Shown here: positions 35,146 to 44,130 of the stretch, one piece after another
Layout of the letters: the number at the start of each line of letters is the position of its first letter
Position numbering within the stretch: the stretch's first letter is position 1
Assembly (NCBI RefSeq): GCF_014652215.1
Contig: NZ_BMYJ01000006.1
Span: forward strand, 1-64,000
Reading direction: 5' to 3'
DNA length: 64,000 bases
DNA from: Neogemmobacter tilapiae
GTDB lineage: Bacteria > Pseudomonadota > Alphaproteobacteria > Rhodobacterales > Rhodobacteraceae
Translations under genes and position numbers: made by a program
Notes under the pieces: model-generated
What the model was told of the DNA's origin: nothing
The model's input: only the letters and a program-made list of their open reading frames with translations
Database searches by the model: none

Positions 35146-35700
35146 CTAGCGGCGCGCGCCGAGAACCATGACCCAGCTTGGCCGAGATCCATCGGCCAGA
35201 CCCAGGCCGATTTCACGCATCCGCGGGTTTAGGATATTGGCGCGGTGGCCCGGTGATTTCATCCAGAAGGCCATCGCCTGTTCGGCGCTGCCAAAGCCCC
35301 AGCCGGTGTTTTCGGCGGCGGTGGTGATCAGATAGTTCTGCCGCCGCAAGCGCTGGGTCAGATTCGATCCATCGGTGCCGGTATGGCTGATACCGCCGCG
35401 CGCCGCATTGTCACAGGCATGGGCTTGGGCGGTTTTCATGAGCGCAGACGACAGCGTGACAGGCGAAAGGCCGGCCGCCTTGCGCTGGGCATTGACGCTG
35501 GCCACAACGCGCGCCGCCTCGCCGCTGGCACGGGCCGGGGTGGCGCATTTGGAACTGGCCGGGGCCGCTGTGGCGGCGGGGGGCGTGGGATAGCGCATGC
35601 GGGTGGTTGTGGTTCCCGTGCCTTCGATCGGGATCGGCACGACGATGCAGGCGGAAAGGGCAAAGGCGGCAAGGAACGGCATTGTGAAGGGCAGGCGCAT
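35146..35700 (-). CDS. CAP/SCP-domain lipoprotein
   Basis: A 184-aa protein with a lipoprotein signal (lipobox LSAC, Cys18) and a Pro/Thr-rich spacer to about residue 55. A CAP (SCP/PR1) domain follows with VNAQRKAAGL, AQAHACDNAA, HTGTDGSNLTQRL, NTGWG and SPGHRANILNP, the classical CAP motif set. CAP proteins are extracytoplasmic; their activity varies. The start at 35700 gives a short n-region; an in-frame ATG at 35730 would add ten residues. The much longer frame reaching 36561 is rejected since it overlaps the divergent phosphatidyltransferase gene. Confidence 0.85.
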   Translation of the reverse strand: MRLPFTMPFLAAFALSACIVVPIPIEGTGTTTTRMRYPTPPAATAAPASSKCATPARASGEAARVVASVNAQRKAAGLSPVTLSSALMKTAQAHACDNAARGGISHTGTDGSNLTQRLRRQNYLITTAAENTGWGFGSAEQAMAFWMKSPGHRANILNPRMREIGLGLADGSRPSWVMVLGARR

Positions 35701-35796
35701 GGGTATGGGCTTTTCCTGATCTGGTTTCATGGGCTTGGACCTGCTAGCGCTGGCCGTGACGCAACCATAGGCAGGTTTTCGGGGAAGGGAAGTCCG

Positions 35797-36405
35797 ATGC
35801 TGGATACAGCGATGCGGCCAGTGATTGACCGCCCCTTGAATGCGATGGGGCGGCGGCTGGCCGCCATGGGGATCGGCGCGGATGAGGTGACCCTGTTCGG
35901 GCTGGCACTGGGCTTGATGGCCGCACTGATGATTGCGCTGGGCCTGTCGGGTTGGCTGGTGCTGGTGCCCTTGTTCCTGAACCGGCTGGCGGATGGGCTG
36001 GACGGGGCGGTGGCGCGGGCGACGGTAAAGACCGATTTCGGTGGCTACCTCGACCTGACCTGTGATTTTCTGTTTTACGGGGCCATTCCGCTGGCTTTTG
36101 CCTTTCGCGATGCCGATCAGAATGCGCTGGCGACGGGGTTTTTGCTGCTGTGTTTCTATGTGAATGGCGCCTCGTTCCTGGGCTATGCGGCGCTTGCGGC
36201 CAAGGCGGGGATGGAGACGGACGCGCAGGGCGAAAAGTCGCTTTATTATGCGGCGGGGCTGATGGAGGGGACGGAAACCATTGTTTTCTTTACCCTCTTT
36301 GCACTGTTTCCCGGACTTTTTCCGGCCCTTGCGGTGCTTTTCGGCCTGCTTTGCCTGATCACCGCCGGGGCGCGGCTGGTCTTGGCGCGGCGGGTGTTCG
36401 GCTGA
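35797..36405 (+). CDS. CDP-alcohol phosphatidyltransferase family protein
   Basis: A 202-aa integral membrane enzyme. The catalytic signature D-G-x2-A-R-x8-G-x3-D-x3-D is present as DGLDGAVARATVKTDFGGYLDLTCDF near residue 66-90, and five or six membrane helices follow. Such enzymes make phospholipids by transferring a phosphatidyl group from CDP-diacylglycerol. The acceptor (serine, glycerol-phosphate, inositol or another) cannot be assigned. GGGGAAGGGA lies before the ATG at 35797. It is divergent from the CAP lipoprotein. Confidence 0.85.
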   Translation: MLDTAMRPVIDRPLNAMGRRLAAMGIGADEVTLFGLALGLMAALMIALGLSGWLVLVPLFLNRLADGLDGAVARATVKTDFGGYLDLTCDFLFYGAIPLAFAFRDADQNALATGFLLLCFYVNGASFLGYAALAAKAGMETDAQGEKSLYYAAGLMEGTETIVFFTLFALFPGLFPALAVLFGLLCLITAGARLVLARRVFG

Positions 36406-36589
36406 ATTTCCTGCGCGGCGGGGCCCAACGTTAACCAAGCGTTCACGCTGTGCGGGGCAAAAGGGCGGCGGGCGGGGCCGGGGCCCTTGCCCGGCTTTGT
36501 GACTTGGCTGGTCTTGCAGCCCCCCGCAGGCAGGACTAAGGTTTACATATGGTGGCCCCACGGGCCGGGTTTGGGAAGGCGTGCGGAAG
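36406..36589 (+). promoter_or_regulatory. clpP upstream region
   Basis: The 184-base region contains TTAACCAAGCGTTCA (36431-36445), which matches the CtrA site TTAA-N7-TTAA in seven of eight specified bases, and several GC-rich stretches. A heat-shock type promoter could be expected for clpP, but no clear -35/-10 of that class was found. The functional reading of the CtrA-like site is a weak inference. Confidence 0.3.
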
Positions 36590-37222
36590 ATGAATGATCC
36601 TGTCCAGCAGTTCTATAATTTCGTCATTCCGACGGTCGAGGAAACCACGTCGCGCGGGTCGATCCGCTATGACATTTTCTCGCGCCTGCTGAAGGAACGG
36701 ATCATTTTCGTAGCAGGCCCCGTGCATGACGAAATGGCGACGATCATCTGCGCGCAGCTTTTGTTTCTTGAGGCGGAAAATCCGTCCAAGGAAATCAGCA
36801 TGTATATCAACAGCCCCGGTGGTGTCGTGACCGCTGGCCTGTCGATCTATGACACGATGCAGTATATCAAGCCCAAGATTTCAACGCTGGTCATCGGACA
36901 AGCGGCCAGCATGGGTTCGTTGCTGCTGACAGCGGGGCAAAAGGGCATGCGTTTCAGCCTTCCGAACAGCCGGATCATGGTCCACCAACCTTCGGGCGGG
37001 TATCAGGGGCAGGCGACGGATATTCTGATCCACGCCAAGGAAACCGAAAAGCTGAAGCGTCGGTTGAACGAAATTTATGTGCGCCATACCGGCAATGATT
37101 ACGACACGGTCGAGGCGGCGCTGGAGCGGGACAATTTCAAATCGGCGGAAGAGGCCAAGGAATGGGGCCTGATCGACGAGATTCTGGAAAGCCGTGGCAA
37201 AGCTGACGACAGTGGCAAGTGA
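36590..37222 (+). CDS. clpP: ClpP, ATP-dependent Clp protease proteolytic subunit
   Basis: ClpP forms the tetradecameric serine peptidase chamber that degrades proteins fed by ClpX or ClpA. The 210-aa product opens with [23 protein letters not shown], with [19 protein letters not shown] following. It has the catalytic serine in [11 protein letters not shown] near residue 104 and the histidine in [14 protein letters not shown] near 129, and the aspartate lies downstream. The ATG at 36590 is chosen over a GTG three codons upstream because the spacing to GGGAAGG is better. clpX follows. Confidence 0.95.
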   Translation: MNDPVQQFYNFVIPTVEETTSRGSIRYDIFSRLLKERIIFVAGPVHDEMATIICAQLLFLEAENPSKEISMYINSPGGVVTAGLSIYDTMQYIKPKISTLVIGQAASMGSLLLTAGQKGMRFSLPNSRIMVHQPSGGYQGQATDILIHAKETEKLKRRLNEIYVRHTGNDYDTVEAALERDNFKSAEEAKEWGLIDEILESRGKADDSGK

Positions 37223-37229
37223 ATGAGCG

Positions 37230-37249
37230 ATCGGCCCCTTGGGGCCGAT
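37230..37249 (+). terminator. perfect hairpin between clpP and clpX
   Basis: ATCGGCCCC (37230-37238) and GGGGCCGAT (37241-37249) pair with a minimal loop. No T-run follows, so it may lower but not block read-through into clpX, or serve as a processing site. Confidence 0.5.
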
Positions 37250-37314
37250 TATGCGTTGTGACGGCCGGAAGCATGGCTTAGACTTTCGGAAATTGGTGGG
37301 GCGCAAGGGAACAC

Positions 37315-38580
37315 ATGGCGACGAATTCAGGCGGCGACAGCAAGAACACCCTCTATTGCTCGTTTTGTGGCAAAAGCCAGCACGAGGTTCGCAAGCTGAT
37401 TGCCGGGCCGACCGTGTTCATCTGTGACGAATGCGTCGAACTTTGCATGGACATCATCCGCGAGGAAACCAAAACCGCGGGCCTGAAAGCGACCGATGGG
37501 GTGCCGACCCCGCGAGACATCTGCAAAGTGCTGGACGATTATGTGATCGGTCAGGAAAAGGCGAAACGGGTTCTGTCGGTGGCGGTGCATAACCACTATA
37601 AACGGCTGAACCATTCGTCGAAGACGGATATTGAACTGTCCAAGTCGAACATCCTGCTGATCGGACCGACAGGCTGCGGCAAGACGCTGCTGGCGCAGAC
37701 CTTGGCGCGGATTCTGGATGTTCCGTTCACGATGGCCGATGCGACGACGCTAACCGAAGCGGGCTATGTCGGGGAAGATGTGGAGAACATCATCCTGAAA
37801 CTGTTGCAGGCCAGCGAATACAACGTGGAACGGGCGCAGCGCGGCATCGTCTATATCGACGAGGTCGATAAGATCACGCGCAAGTCGGACAATCCGTCGA
37901 TCACGCGGGATGTGTCGGGCGAGGGTGTGCAGCAGGCGCTGTTGAAAATCATGGAAGGCACGGTTGCTTCGGTGCCGCCGCAGGGCGGGCGGAAGCATCC
38001 GCAGCAAGAATTCCTGCAAGTCGATACGACGAACATCCTGTTCATCTGCGGCGGGGCCTTTGCGGGCTTGGACAAGATCATTGCCCAGCGGAACAAGGGC
38101 TCGGCCATGGGCTTTGGGGCGGCGGTGAAAGACCCGGATGCCAAGGGCGTGGGGGAGTTGTTCAAGGAACTGGAGCCTGAGGATCTGCTGAAATTCGGTC
38201 TGATCCCGGAATTTGTCGGCCGTCTGCCGGTGATTGCGACGCTGGAAGATCTGGACGAAGCAGCGCTGGTCACGATCCTGACCGAACCGAAGAACGCGCT
38301 GGTGAAACAGTATCAACGTCTGTTTGAGATTGAGGGCGTGCAACTGACCTTTACCCCCGACGCGATGTCGGCGGTGGCGCAGCGGGCGATCAAGCGCAAG
38401 ACAGGCGCGCGGGGCCTGCGGTCGATCATGGAAGATATCTTGCTCGACACGATGTTCGAACTGCCGGGGCTGGATGGCGTCAGCGAAGTGGTGGTCAAGG
38501 AAGAGGCCGTGAACAACGGGGCAAAGCCGCTGTTGGTCCATGCCGAACCGAAAAAGAAAGAAGCGGCCAGCGCGGGTTGA
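37315..38580 (+). CDS. clpX: ClpX, AAA+ unfoldase of the ClpXP protease
   Basis: ClpX recognises and unfolds substrates for ClpP and in alphaproteobacteria also degrades cell-cycle regulators. The 421-aa product has the N-terminal zinc-binding domain with [11 protein letters not shown] and CDECVELC. Walker A is GPTGCGKT near residue 119 and Walker B is [10 protein letters not shown] near 178. The IGF-type region appears as MGFGAAV near 267, the loop that docks on ClpP. The arginine finger region RLPVIATL follows. All functional motifs are intact. Confidence 0.97.
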   Translation: MATNSGGDSKNTLYCSFCGKSQHEVRKLIAGPTVFICDECVELCMDIIREETKTAGLKATDGVPTPRDICKVLDDYVIGQEKAKRVLSVAVHNHYKRLNHSSKTDIELSKSNILLIGPTGCGKTLLAQTLARILDVPFTMADATTLTEAGYVGEDVENIILKLLQASEYNVERAQRGIVYIDEVDKITRKSDNPSITRDVSGEGVQQALLKIMEGTVASVPPQGGRKHPQQEFLQVDTTNILFICGGAFAGLDKIIAQRNKGSAMGFGAAVKDPDAKGVGELFKELEPEDLLKFGLIPEFVGRLPVIATLEDLDEAALVTILTEPKNALVKQYQRLFEIEGVQLTFTPDAMSAVAQRAIKRKTGARGLRSIMEDILLDTMFELPGLDGVSEVVVKEEAVNNGAKPLLVHAEPKKKEAASAG

Positions 38581-38676
38581 CCGGGGGGCGGCCTTTATCT
38601 GCCGGGTCCAATGGCAGCCACTGGACCTGCGCCCCGGCTTGGGGCATATCAGGCGCAAAGTAGCGGAGACTTCCCG

Positions 38677-39051
38677 ATGTATTTCCTGAAACGCCTTCTG
38701 ACTTGGTGGAACAGCCAGACGCTGGGGACGCAGATCTTTACCGCGCGCAAGGGGGTGAAGGTCGGGCAGGATGATCAGGGCAACGTCTATTACCGCACGC
38801 GCGACGACAAGCGCCGCTGGGTGATTTACAAGGGCGAAATGGAAGCCAGCCGCATTGCTCCCGATTGGCATGGCTGGCTGCATTTCACTTGGGACAAGAC
38901 GCCCGCCGAACAGCCCTTGGCGCACAAGGCTTGGGAAAAGCCGCATCAGGAAAACCTGACGGGCACCGTCGCGGCCTATGCCCCCCCCGGCAGTATCCGC
39001 AAAGGGGCCCCCGCCGAACGGCGGGATTACGAGGCTTGGGCACCGGAATAA
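38677..39051 (+). CDS. NDUFA12-family Complex I assembly/accessory protein
   Basis: A 124-aa protein of the NDUFA12 family, an accessory subunit of NADH:ubiquinone oxidoreductase in mitochondria and in alphaproteobacteria. Recognised by [43 protein letters not shown] and PPDWHGWLH-like [16 protein letters not shown]. The ATG at 38677 begins the conserved part. It is followed four bases later by mlaD, so the two may be cotranscribed although their functions differ. Confidence 0.88.
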   Translation: MYFLKRLLTWWNSQTLGTQIFTARKGVKVGQDDQGNVYYRTRDDKRRWVIYKGEMEASRIAPDWHGWLHFTWDKTPAEQPLAHKAWEKPHQENLTGTVAAYAPPGSIRKGAPAERRDYEAWAPE

Positions 39052-39054
39052 GAC

Positions 39055-39540
39055 ATGGCTGAAAACACGACAGAGGTGGTGGCCGGCGGTTTGGTTCTGG
39101 CCGTGGCGCTGGGCTTTCTGGCCTATGCGGGACAGGTCAGCGGCTTTACGGGCGGGGCAGGCGGGGGCTATCCCTTGACCGCCAGTTTCCGTTCGGTCGA
39201 CGGAATCAGCGTCGGCACCGATGTGCGGTTGGCAGGGGTCAAGGTCGGGACCATCACCAAGCTGGAACTGAACCCGCAGACCTATTTCGCCGATGCGACG
39301 ATTTCCATGCGCGACGACATCGCGCTGCCCGACGACAGCGCCATCCTGATTTCCAGCGAAGGCCTGCTGGGCGGGAACTATGTTGAGGTTCTGCCGGGTG
39401 GGTCGCTGACCAATCTGGAGCCGGGGGCCGAGATTGAGGACACGCAGGGTTCTGTCTCCCTCGTCAGCCTGCTGATGAAATTCGTCTCGGCGCAGGCGGG
39501 TGATCCGGCGCAGCCGACCGATGCGCCCGAAGGCAACTAA
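39055..39540 (+). CDS. mlaD: MlaD, substrate-binding protein of the Mla lipid transport system
   Basis: MlaD is the inner-membrane-anchored MCE-domain protein that carries phospholipids across the periplasm. The 161-aa product has an N-terminal membrane anchor (VAGGLVLAVALGFLAYAG) and one MCE domain with FRSVDGISVGTDVRLAGVKVG near residue 45-65 and GLLGGNYVEVLPGG near 105. The short C-terminal tail is polar. Other mla genes (mlaE, mlaF) are not in the window. The stop overlaps the DUF2155 start by one base. Confidence 0.88.
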   Translation: MAENTTEVVAGGLVLAVALGFLAYAGQVSGFTGGAGGGYPLTASFRSVDGISVGTDVRLAGVKVGTITKLELNPQTYFADATISMRDDIALPDDSAILISSEGLLGGNYVEVLPGGSLTNLEPGAEIEDTQGSVSLVSLLMKFVSAQAGDPAQPTDAPEGN

Positions 39541-39992
39541 TGATGCGATCCGCGCTTGTCGCCTTGGCCCTTTTGGCCCAGCCCGCGATGGCGCAGGATG
39601 CGACCTCGGCCACCGGTGGCATTCTGCGCTGGCTGGACAAGCTGACGGGCGAAACAGCGGACATTGAACTTGCGGCGGGTGAGGGGGCGGTCAGCGGGCA
39701 GTTGACCATCCTTTTGGACGAATGCCGCTACCCGACCGAAAACCCCACATCCGACGCTTTCATGCATCTGACGATCACCGATGAACGGGTGGGCGGGCCG
39801 GTGTTTTCCGGCTGGATGGTGGCCTCCAGCCCAGCGCTTTCGGCGCTGGACCATGCGCGCTATGACGTTTGGCCCTTGCGCTGCCTTTTGCCCGATGGGG
39901 CGGGGCCGGTGCTGGACGGGGCTGATTCCGCCGCCGAAGAAGGTGCGGTTTCCACCAGCGAGCGCCCGCGCGCCAATCCGGCCAACGAATAA
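39540..39992 (+). CDS. DUF2155-type secreted protein
   Basis: A 150-aa protein with signal peptide MMRSALVALALLAQPAMAQ and a conserved LRWLDKLTG plus GWMVASSPALSALDHARYDVWPLRC block, the DUF2155 hallmark. It is predicted periplasmic with one cysteine in the conserved end. The C-terminal part after this block (about 30 residues) is not typical. It overlaps the convergent aat gene by 133 bases. The function is unknown; the gene may share a transcript with mlaD. Confidence 0.82.
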   Translation: MMRSALVALALLAQPAMAQDATSATGGILRWLDKLTGETADIELAAGEGAVSGQLTILLDECRYPTENPTSDAFMHLTITDERVGGPVFSGWMVASSPALSALDHARYDVWPLRCLLPDGAGPVLDGADSAAEEGAVSTSERPRANPANE

Positions 39993-40606
39993 TCCGGACG
40001 AAAGCCGGGCGGGTTGAATCGGGCTTTGGCCTCCACCGCCTTTTTCAGACGGCGCAGATATTCGGCCCGCGGGATTTCGACAGCCCCAAGGCTGGCCAGA
40101 TGCGGCGTGTTGAACTGGGTGTCGAAGAGGGTAAAGCCGCCCGCCTGCAAGCGCTGCATCAGAAAGGCCAGCGCGATTTTCGAGGCATCGGTTTCACGCG
40201 AAAACATGCTTTCGCCAAAGAAGGCCGCACCTAAGGTGACGCCATAGATGCCGCCGATCAACCGCGCGCCGTTCCAGACCTCTAGGCTATGGGCATGACC
40301 CTTACGGTAAAGGTCCAGATACAGGCCCTCGATGGTGGGGTTGATCCAGGTTTCGGGGCGGTCGGCACAGCCCTGTAAGACGCCGCGAAAGTCGCGGTCT
40401 GTGGTGATCTGGAACTGACCTTTGGCCAAGGTGCGGGCCAAAGAGCGCGAGACATGAAAGCCGCCGATGGGAAAGACCCCGCGTTGGCGGGGCTCGATCC
40501 AGTGGATTTGCAGATTGTCACGGCTTTCGGCCATGGGAAAGATGCCCAAGGCATAGGCCCGAAGCAGCGTATCCGCCGTCAGGCCGGGTTGGACGGGCCC
40601 GCTCAT
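39860..40606 (-). CDS. aat: Aat, leucyl/phenylalanyl-tRNA--protein transferase
   Basis: Aat adds leucine or phenylalanine from tRNA to N-terminal basic residues, making an N-degron for ClpAP. The 248-aa protein has TLLRAYALGIFPMAESRD, IHWIEPRQRGVFPI, SRSLARTLAK, DFRGVLQGCADRPETWINP, SLEVWNGARLIGGIYG and SMFSRETDASKIALAFLM, all family blocks. The C-terminal ~40 residues, lying in the overlap with the DUF2155 gene, are Ser/Pro-rich and unusual. The length is slightly above the usual 200-235. Confidence 0.92.
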   Translation of the reverse strand: MSGPVQPGLTADTLLRAYALGIFPMAESRDNLQIHWIEPRQRGVFPIGGFHVSRSLARTLAKGQFQITTDRDFRGVLQGCADRPETWINPTIEGLYLDLYRKGHAHSLEVWNGARLIGGIYGVTLGAAFFGESMFSRETDASKIALAFLMQRLQAGGFTLFDTQFNTPHLASLGAVEIPRAEYLRRLKKAVEAKARFNPPGFRPDYSLAGLARGRSLVETAPSSAAESAPSSTGPAPSGKRQRKGQTS

Positions 40607-40619
40607 GCAGGCCCCCCCG

Positions 40620-41978
40620 TCATCCGAAATTCGCCGCCAGCCATTTTTCCAGCCAGTGGATGTTGTAATCCCCCGACTGGATGTCGGCCTCGTCCAGCAG
40701 CGCGTGGAACAGGGGAACGGTCGTATCCACCCCGTCCACGATCAACTCGCCCAAGGCGCGTTTCAGTCGGGCCAAGGCTTCGGGCCGGTCACGGCCCTGC
40801 ACGATCAGCTTGCCGATCAGGCTGTCGTAATAGGGCGGGATCGAATAGCCGGAATAAAGCGCCGAATCCATCCGGACGCCCAGACCGCCGGGCGCGTGGA
40901 ACATCCGCACCTTGCCGGGGCAGGGCGCAAAATTCGGCAGCCGCTCGGCGTTGATCCGCACCTCGATCGCATGGCCATTGATCACGAGGTCATCCTGCGT
41001 GAACGACATCGGCAGACCACCCGCCACCCGGATCTGTTCGCGCACCAGATCGACGCCAAAGATGCCTTCGGTCACCGGATGTTCGACCTGCAAACGGGTG
41101 TTCATCTCGATGAAGTAGAATTCACCGTCTTCATAGAGGAATTCGATGGTTCCCGCGCCGATATAGTTGATGGCGGCCACCGCATCGGCACAGATCTTGC
41201 CGATCTTGGCGCGCAGTTCCGGGGTGATCACCGGGCCCGGCGCTTCCTCGAACACCTTCTGGTGACGCCGTTGCAGCGAACAATCGCGTTCGCCCAGGTG
41301 GACGGCCTTGCCCTTGCCATCGCCAAACACCTGAATTTCGATATGGCGCGGCTTTTGCAGGTATTTCTCGATATAGACTTCGTCATTGCCAAAGGCGGCT
41401 TTCGCCTCGGACCGCGCGGTGCGGAAGGCCACTTCCAATTCACCCACATCGCGGGCGACCTTCATCCCACGGCCACCGCCGCCGGCAGTCGCCTTGATGA
41501 TGATCGGAAAGCCAATGGTTTCCGCGACCTTCACCGCCGTTTCAAAGTCGGGCACGCCACCATCCGAGCCGGGCACCACCGGAATACCCAGATTCTTGGC
41601 GGTTTCCTTGGCAGTGATCTTGTCGCCCATGATGCGGATATGTTCTGCCGAAGGGCCAATAAAGGTGATGCCGTGGTCTTCTAAGGCCTGTGAAAACGCG
41701 GCGTTTTCCGACAGGAAGCCATAGCCCGGATGCACCGCTTGTGCGCCGGTGATTTCGCAGGCGGAAATGATCGCCGCCTTGGACAGATAGCTTTCCGAGC
41801 TGGAGGCCGGGCCGATGCAGACGGATTCGTCGGCCATGCGGACATGCATCGCATCGGAATCGGCGGTGGAATGCACCGCGACCGATTTGATCCCCATTTC
41901 ACGGCAGGCACGGATGACCCGCAGGGCGATTTCGCCCCGGTTGGCGATCAGGATCTTTTCAAAGATGGGTGCAGTCAA
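40620..41978 (-). CDS. accC: AccC, acetyl-CoA carboxylase biotin carboxylase
   Basis: AccC carboxylates biotin on AccB with bicarbonate and ATP, the first step in fatty acid synthesis. The 452-aa protein opens [24 protein letters not shown] and has the ATP-grasp motif [16 protein letters not shown] near residue 160-175. [16 protein letters not shown] is near 285, carrying the catalytic Glu and Arg. It lies 11 bases downstream of accB on the same strand. The short gap to aat (13 bases) suggests aat may be in the same transcript. Confidence 0.97.
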   Translation of the reverse strand: MTAPIFEKILIANRGEIALRVIRACREMGIKSVAVHSTADSDAMHVRMADESVCIGPASSSESYLSKAAIISACEITGAQAVHPGYGFLSENAAFSQALEDHGITFIGPSAEHIRIMGDKITAKETAKNLGIPVVPGSDGGVPDFETAVKVAETIGFPIIIKATAGGGGRGMKVARDVGELEVAFRTARSEAKAAFGNDEVYIEKYLQKPRHIEIQVFGDGKGKAVHLGERDCSLQRRHQKVFEEAPGPVITPELRAKIGKICADAVAAINYIGAGTIEFLYEDGEFYFIEMNTRLQVEHPVTEGIFGVDLVREQIRVAGGLPMSFTQDDLVINGHAIEVRINAERLPNFAPCPGKVRMFHAPGGLGVRMDSALYSGYSIPPYYDSLIGKLIVQGRDRPEALARLKRALGELIVDGVDTTVPLFHALLDEADIQSGDYNIHWLEKWLAANFG

Positions 41979-41989
41979 TGGCCCGCCCC

Positions 41990-42484
41990 TTATTCGATGA
42001 TCAGCATCGGTGCGCCGAATTCGACGGGGTTACCGTCGGCGACCAAAATACGCTTCACCGTCCCGGCATGGGGGGCAGGGATCTGGTTCATGGTCTTCAT
42101 CGCCTCGATGATCAGAACGGTTTGACCCGCCGACACCTGCTGGCCCACGGTCACAAACGGTGCGGCCCCCGGCTCAGCGGCCAGATAGACGGTGCCCACC
42201 ATGGGCGAAGTGACAGCGCCGGGATGCTGGGCCGGATCTTCCGGTGCGGCCGCAGGGGGCGCCGCTGCCGCAGGAGCCGCGCTATGGGCCACGGGGGCAG
42301 CATGTTGCATCGGGGCAGGGGCCGCGATGGTCATAACCGGGCCGTTCTTGGACACTTTCACATCTAGCCGGTCGTCGGGGCCATATTCGCGCTTTACCGA
42401 AAGCTCGGTCAGGTCGTTCTTGTTCAGAAGCTCGGCCAGGGCCTGAATAAAGGCCACGTCCGCTTCGCTGTTCTGTTTGCTCAT
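41990..42484 (-). CDS. accB: AccB, biotin carboxyl carrier protein
   Basis: A 164-aa BCCP with the biotinylation site [11 protein letters not shown] near residue 127-137 (the lysine takes biotin). A Pro/Ala-rich linker precedes it, and the C-terminal biotinyl domain starts with [15 protein letters not shown]. It forms part of acetyl-CoA carboxylase with AccC, AccA and AccD. The start is the first methionine, [22 protein letters not shown], matching the family N-terminus. Confidence 0.96.
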   Translation of the reverse strand: MSKQNSEADVAFIQALAELLNKNDLTELSVKREYGPDDRLDVKVSKNGPVMTIAAPAPMQHAAPVAHSAAPAAAAPPAAAPEDPAQHPGAVTSPMVGTVYLAAEPGAAPFVTVGQQVSAGQTVLIIEAMKTMNQIPAPHAGTVKRILVADGNPVEFGAPMLIIE

Positions 42485-42791
42485 GCCGTCCTCGGTCTTG
42501 TCTGCGGGTCTGTCCCGGATTCATGTGCTTATACCTGCGGGGTGCGCAGGTGGGAAGCGTCCTTTGCCGCTTCCTTTTGGGGCGGCCCAATCTGTGGGCA
42601 GATAGTCTGTCGGATTCACAAATCTATCGTTGGACTAGGTTTTGGCAGACCTCGAAATACAAGATGGCCGTGGGCAGGGGCGGGATGCCGCCGAGTTTGT
42701 CCAAGCGACCCTTGCGGTGCAGCAAGCCCAGCCTTGCGCCGCACTGGCTGCCAAGCTACCCCGCAGTGATAGCAACGGCGGGTAAACGCAG
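42485..42791. promoter_or_regulatory. accB-dedA divergent intergenic region
   Basis: This 307-base region should hold the promoters of accBC (minus) and dedA (plus). A GGAAGCG ... CGCTTCC hairpin at 42553-42574 is followed by TTTT on the plus strand. It may act as an attenuator or terminator-like element in front of accB. No small gene is evident. Confidence 0.35.
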
Positions 42792-43331
42792 ATGTTCGAA
42801 ACGATGATCGAGGCCGTTCTGGGCTTTGTGCGCGACAACCGCGATTGGGCTTTTTGGATTGCGCTGGTCTTTGCCTTGGGCGAGACGGTGGCCTTTGTGT
42901 CGATCCTCATCCCCTCTACCGCGATTCTGATCGGGGTTGGGGCCTTGGTCGCAACGGGAGAATTGTCGTTGTTTCCGATTTGGGCCGGGGCCTCCATTGG
43001 CGCGGTGCTCGGGTCTTTCCTGTCCTATGGTCTGGGGCGCTACTATGGCGAAAGCGTCATGCAGCTTTGGCCCCTGCGCAACCATCCGGAACTGATCGAC
43101 AAAGGCCGCAACGCTTTTCGCCGTTGGGGGTCGATGGCCGTGCTGATCGGGCATTTCTTTGGGCCGCTGCGGGCGGTGGTCTTTGTGATGGCAGGGTTTT
43201 CGCGAATGCCGCCGATGGTCTATGCGCCGGTCAATGTGCTGGGCTGTTTGGCCTGGGCCTATGTGACGCCGACCTTTGGCGAGGTGGCGGGCCATCTGAT
43301 TGGCTGGATCTGGCGCGCCTTGGGTTACTAA
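42792..43331 (+). CDS. DedA-family membrane protein
   Basis: A 179-aa multi-pass membrane protein of the DedA (SNARE-associated/VTT) family: ALGETVAFVSILIPSTAIL near residue 28, GASIGAVLGSFLSYGLGRYYG near 66-87 and GHFFGPLRAVVFVMAGFSRMPP near 118-140. DedA proteins act as lipid flippases or affect membrane potential; some are needed for envelope stress resistance. Conserved Gly, Arg and Pro residues of the fold are present. It is divergent from accB. Confidence 0.87.
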   Translation: MFETMIEAVLGFVRDNRDWAFWIALVFALGETVAFVSILIPSTAILIGVGALVATGELSLFPIWAGASIGAVLGSFLSYGLGRYYGESVMQLWPLRNHPELIDKGRNAFRRWGSMAVLIGHFFGPLRAVVFVMAGFSRMPPMVYAPVNVLGCLAWAYVTPTFGEVAGHLIGWIWRALGY

Positions 43332-43376
43332 GCGCTTTTCCACTCCGCAGTTCGGCATAAAAGGGTAAACAAACCT

Positions 43377-43994
43377 TTAAGGCAGCGGCCGCAGCAACCT
43401 TGTGAACAAGGTTTGCAGATATTCCCCTGCTTCGGCCCAAGGGTCATGCCCCTCGCCCAAGACCCCGCGCACCTGCACGTCGAAATCGGCATAATGCTGA
43501 GTCAGCGCCCAGATCGAAAAGATCAGATGCACCGGGTTCAACCGCGCGATACGGCCCTGATCCATCCAAGCTTGCAGCACTTTCGCCTTTTGATCCACCA
43601 GCGCCTTCAGGTCGCCCGTGATTGCATCCATCATACGCGGCGCGCCTTGGAGCATTTCATTGGCAAAGAGCCGACTTTCCCGTGGAAAATCCCGTGCCAG
43701 TTGCAGCTTTCGCTGCACATAGGCCAGAATCTCCGCCACCGGATCACCGCCCGCGTTCATCGCGCGCAACGGGTCAAGCCAAGTCTCCAGCAAACGCGCC
43801 AGAAGGGCCTGATGCATCGCTTCCTTAGAGGCAAAGTAATACAGGAGGTTCGGTTTCGACAGCCCAGCCCGTTCGGCGATCTGGTCCAACGTCGCCCCGC
43901 GAAACCCATGGCTGGAAAACACGTCCAACGCCGCCTCAAGGATCAGCGCATGGTTCTTGGCCTGAATGCGGGTGCGCGGGCGGGATGTGGTCAT
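43377..43994 (-). CDS. rutR: RutR-type TetR-family regulator
   Basis: A 205-aa TetR repressor. The helix-turn-helix is ILEAALDVFSSHGFRGATLDQIAERAGLSKPNLLYYFASKEAMHQ near residue 18-62. The ligand domain has the FPRESRLFANEMLQGAPRM-type pattern of the RutR/YcdC group. RutR in E. coli is released from DNA by uracil or thymine. Two DNA sites close to the RutR operator consensus lie in front of the next gene and of the carbamoylase (44037 and 46618), and the gene sits at the border of a pyrimidine-degradation cluster. This supports the assignment. It is divergent from the transaminase. Confidence 0.85.
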   Translation of the reverse strand: MTTSRPRTRIQAKNHALILEAALDVFSSHGFRGATLDQIAERAGLSKPNLLYYFASKEAMHQALLARLLETWLDPLRAMNAGGDPVAEILAYVQRKLQLARDFPRESRLFANEMLQGAPRMMDAITGDLKALVDQKAKVLQAWMDQGRIARLNPVHLIFSIWALTQHYADFDVQVRGVLGEGHDPWAEAGEYLQTLFTRLLRPLP

Positions 43995-44036
43995 CGGGTC
44001 CGATCTTTTTGCAGGCGTTTCCCCATATTCCCGTCC

Positions 44037-44052
44037 TTGACCAAACGGTCAA
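44037..44052. promoter_or_regulatory. RutR operator, site 1
   Basis: TTGACCAAACGGTCAA matches the E. coli RutR consensus TTGACCANNTGGTCAA at every position but one (T to C at position 10), by my count. It lies between rutR and the beta-alanine transaminase, 78 bases before the transaminase ATG, and may control both genes. Confidence 0.72.
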
Positions 44053-44130
44053 TCCTTGAACCGTTGCCACAGCGCTGCTAGGCTGATTTTTAATTTGATC
44101 AAACGTGCAGCCGCCCGGAAAGGCATCGCC

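Noticed and set aside
35383-36405. Long start for the CDP-alcohol phosphatidyltransferase
   Set aside because: The extra 138 codons overlap the divergent CAP-domain gene and show no conserved content; the start at 35797 has a good ribosome-binding site.
36406-36589. Heat-shock (sigma32-type) promoter for clpP
   Set aside because: CTTG-type -35 fragments exist but no matching -10 at the right distance was found.
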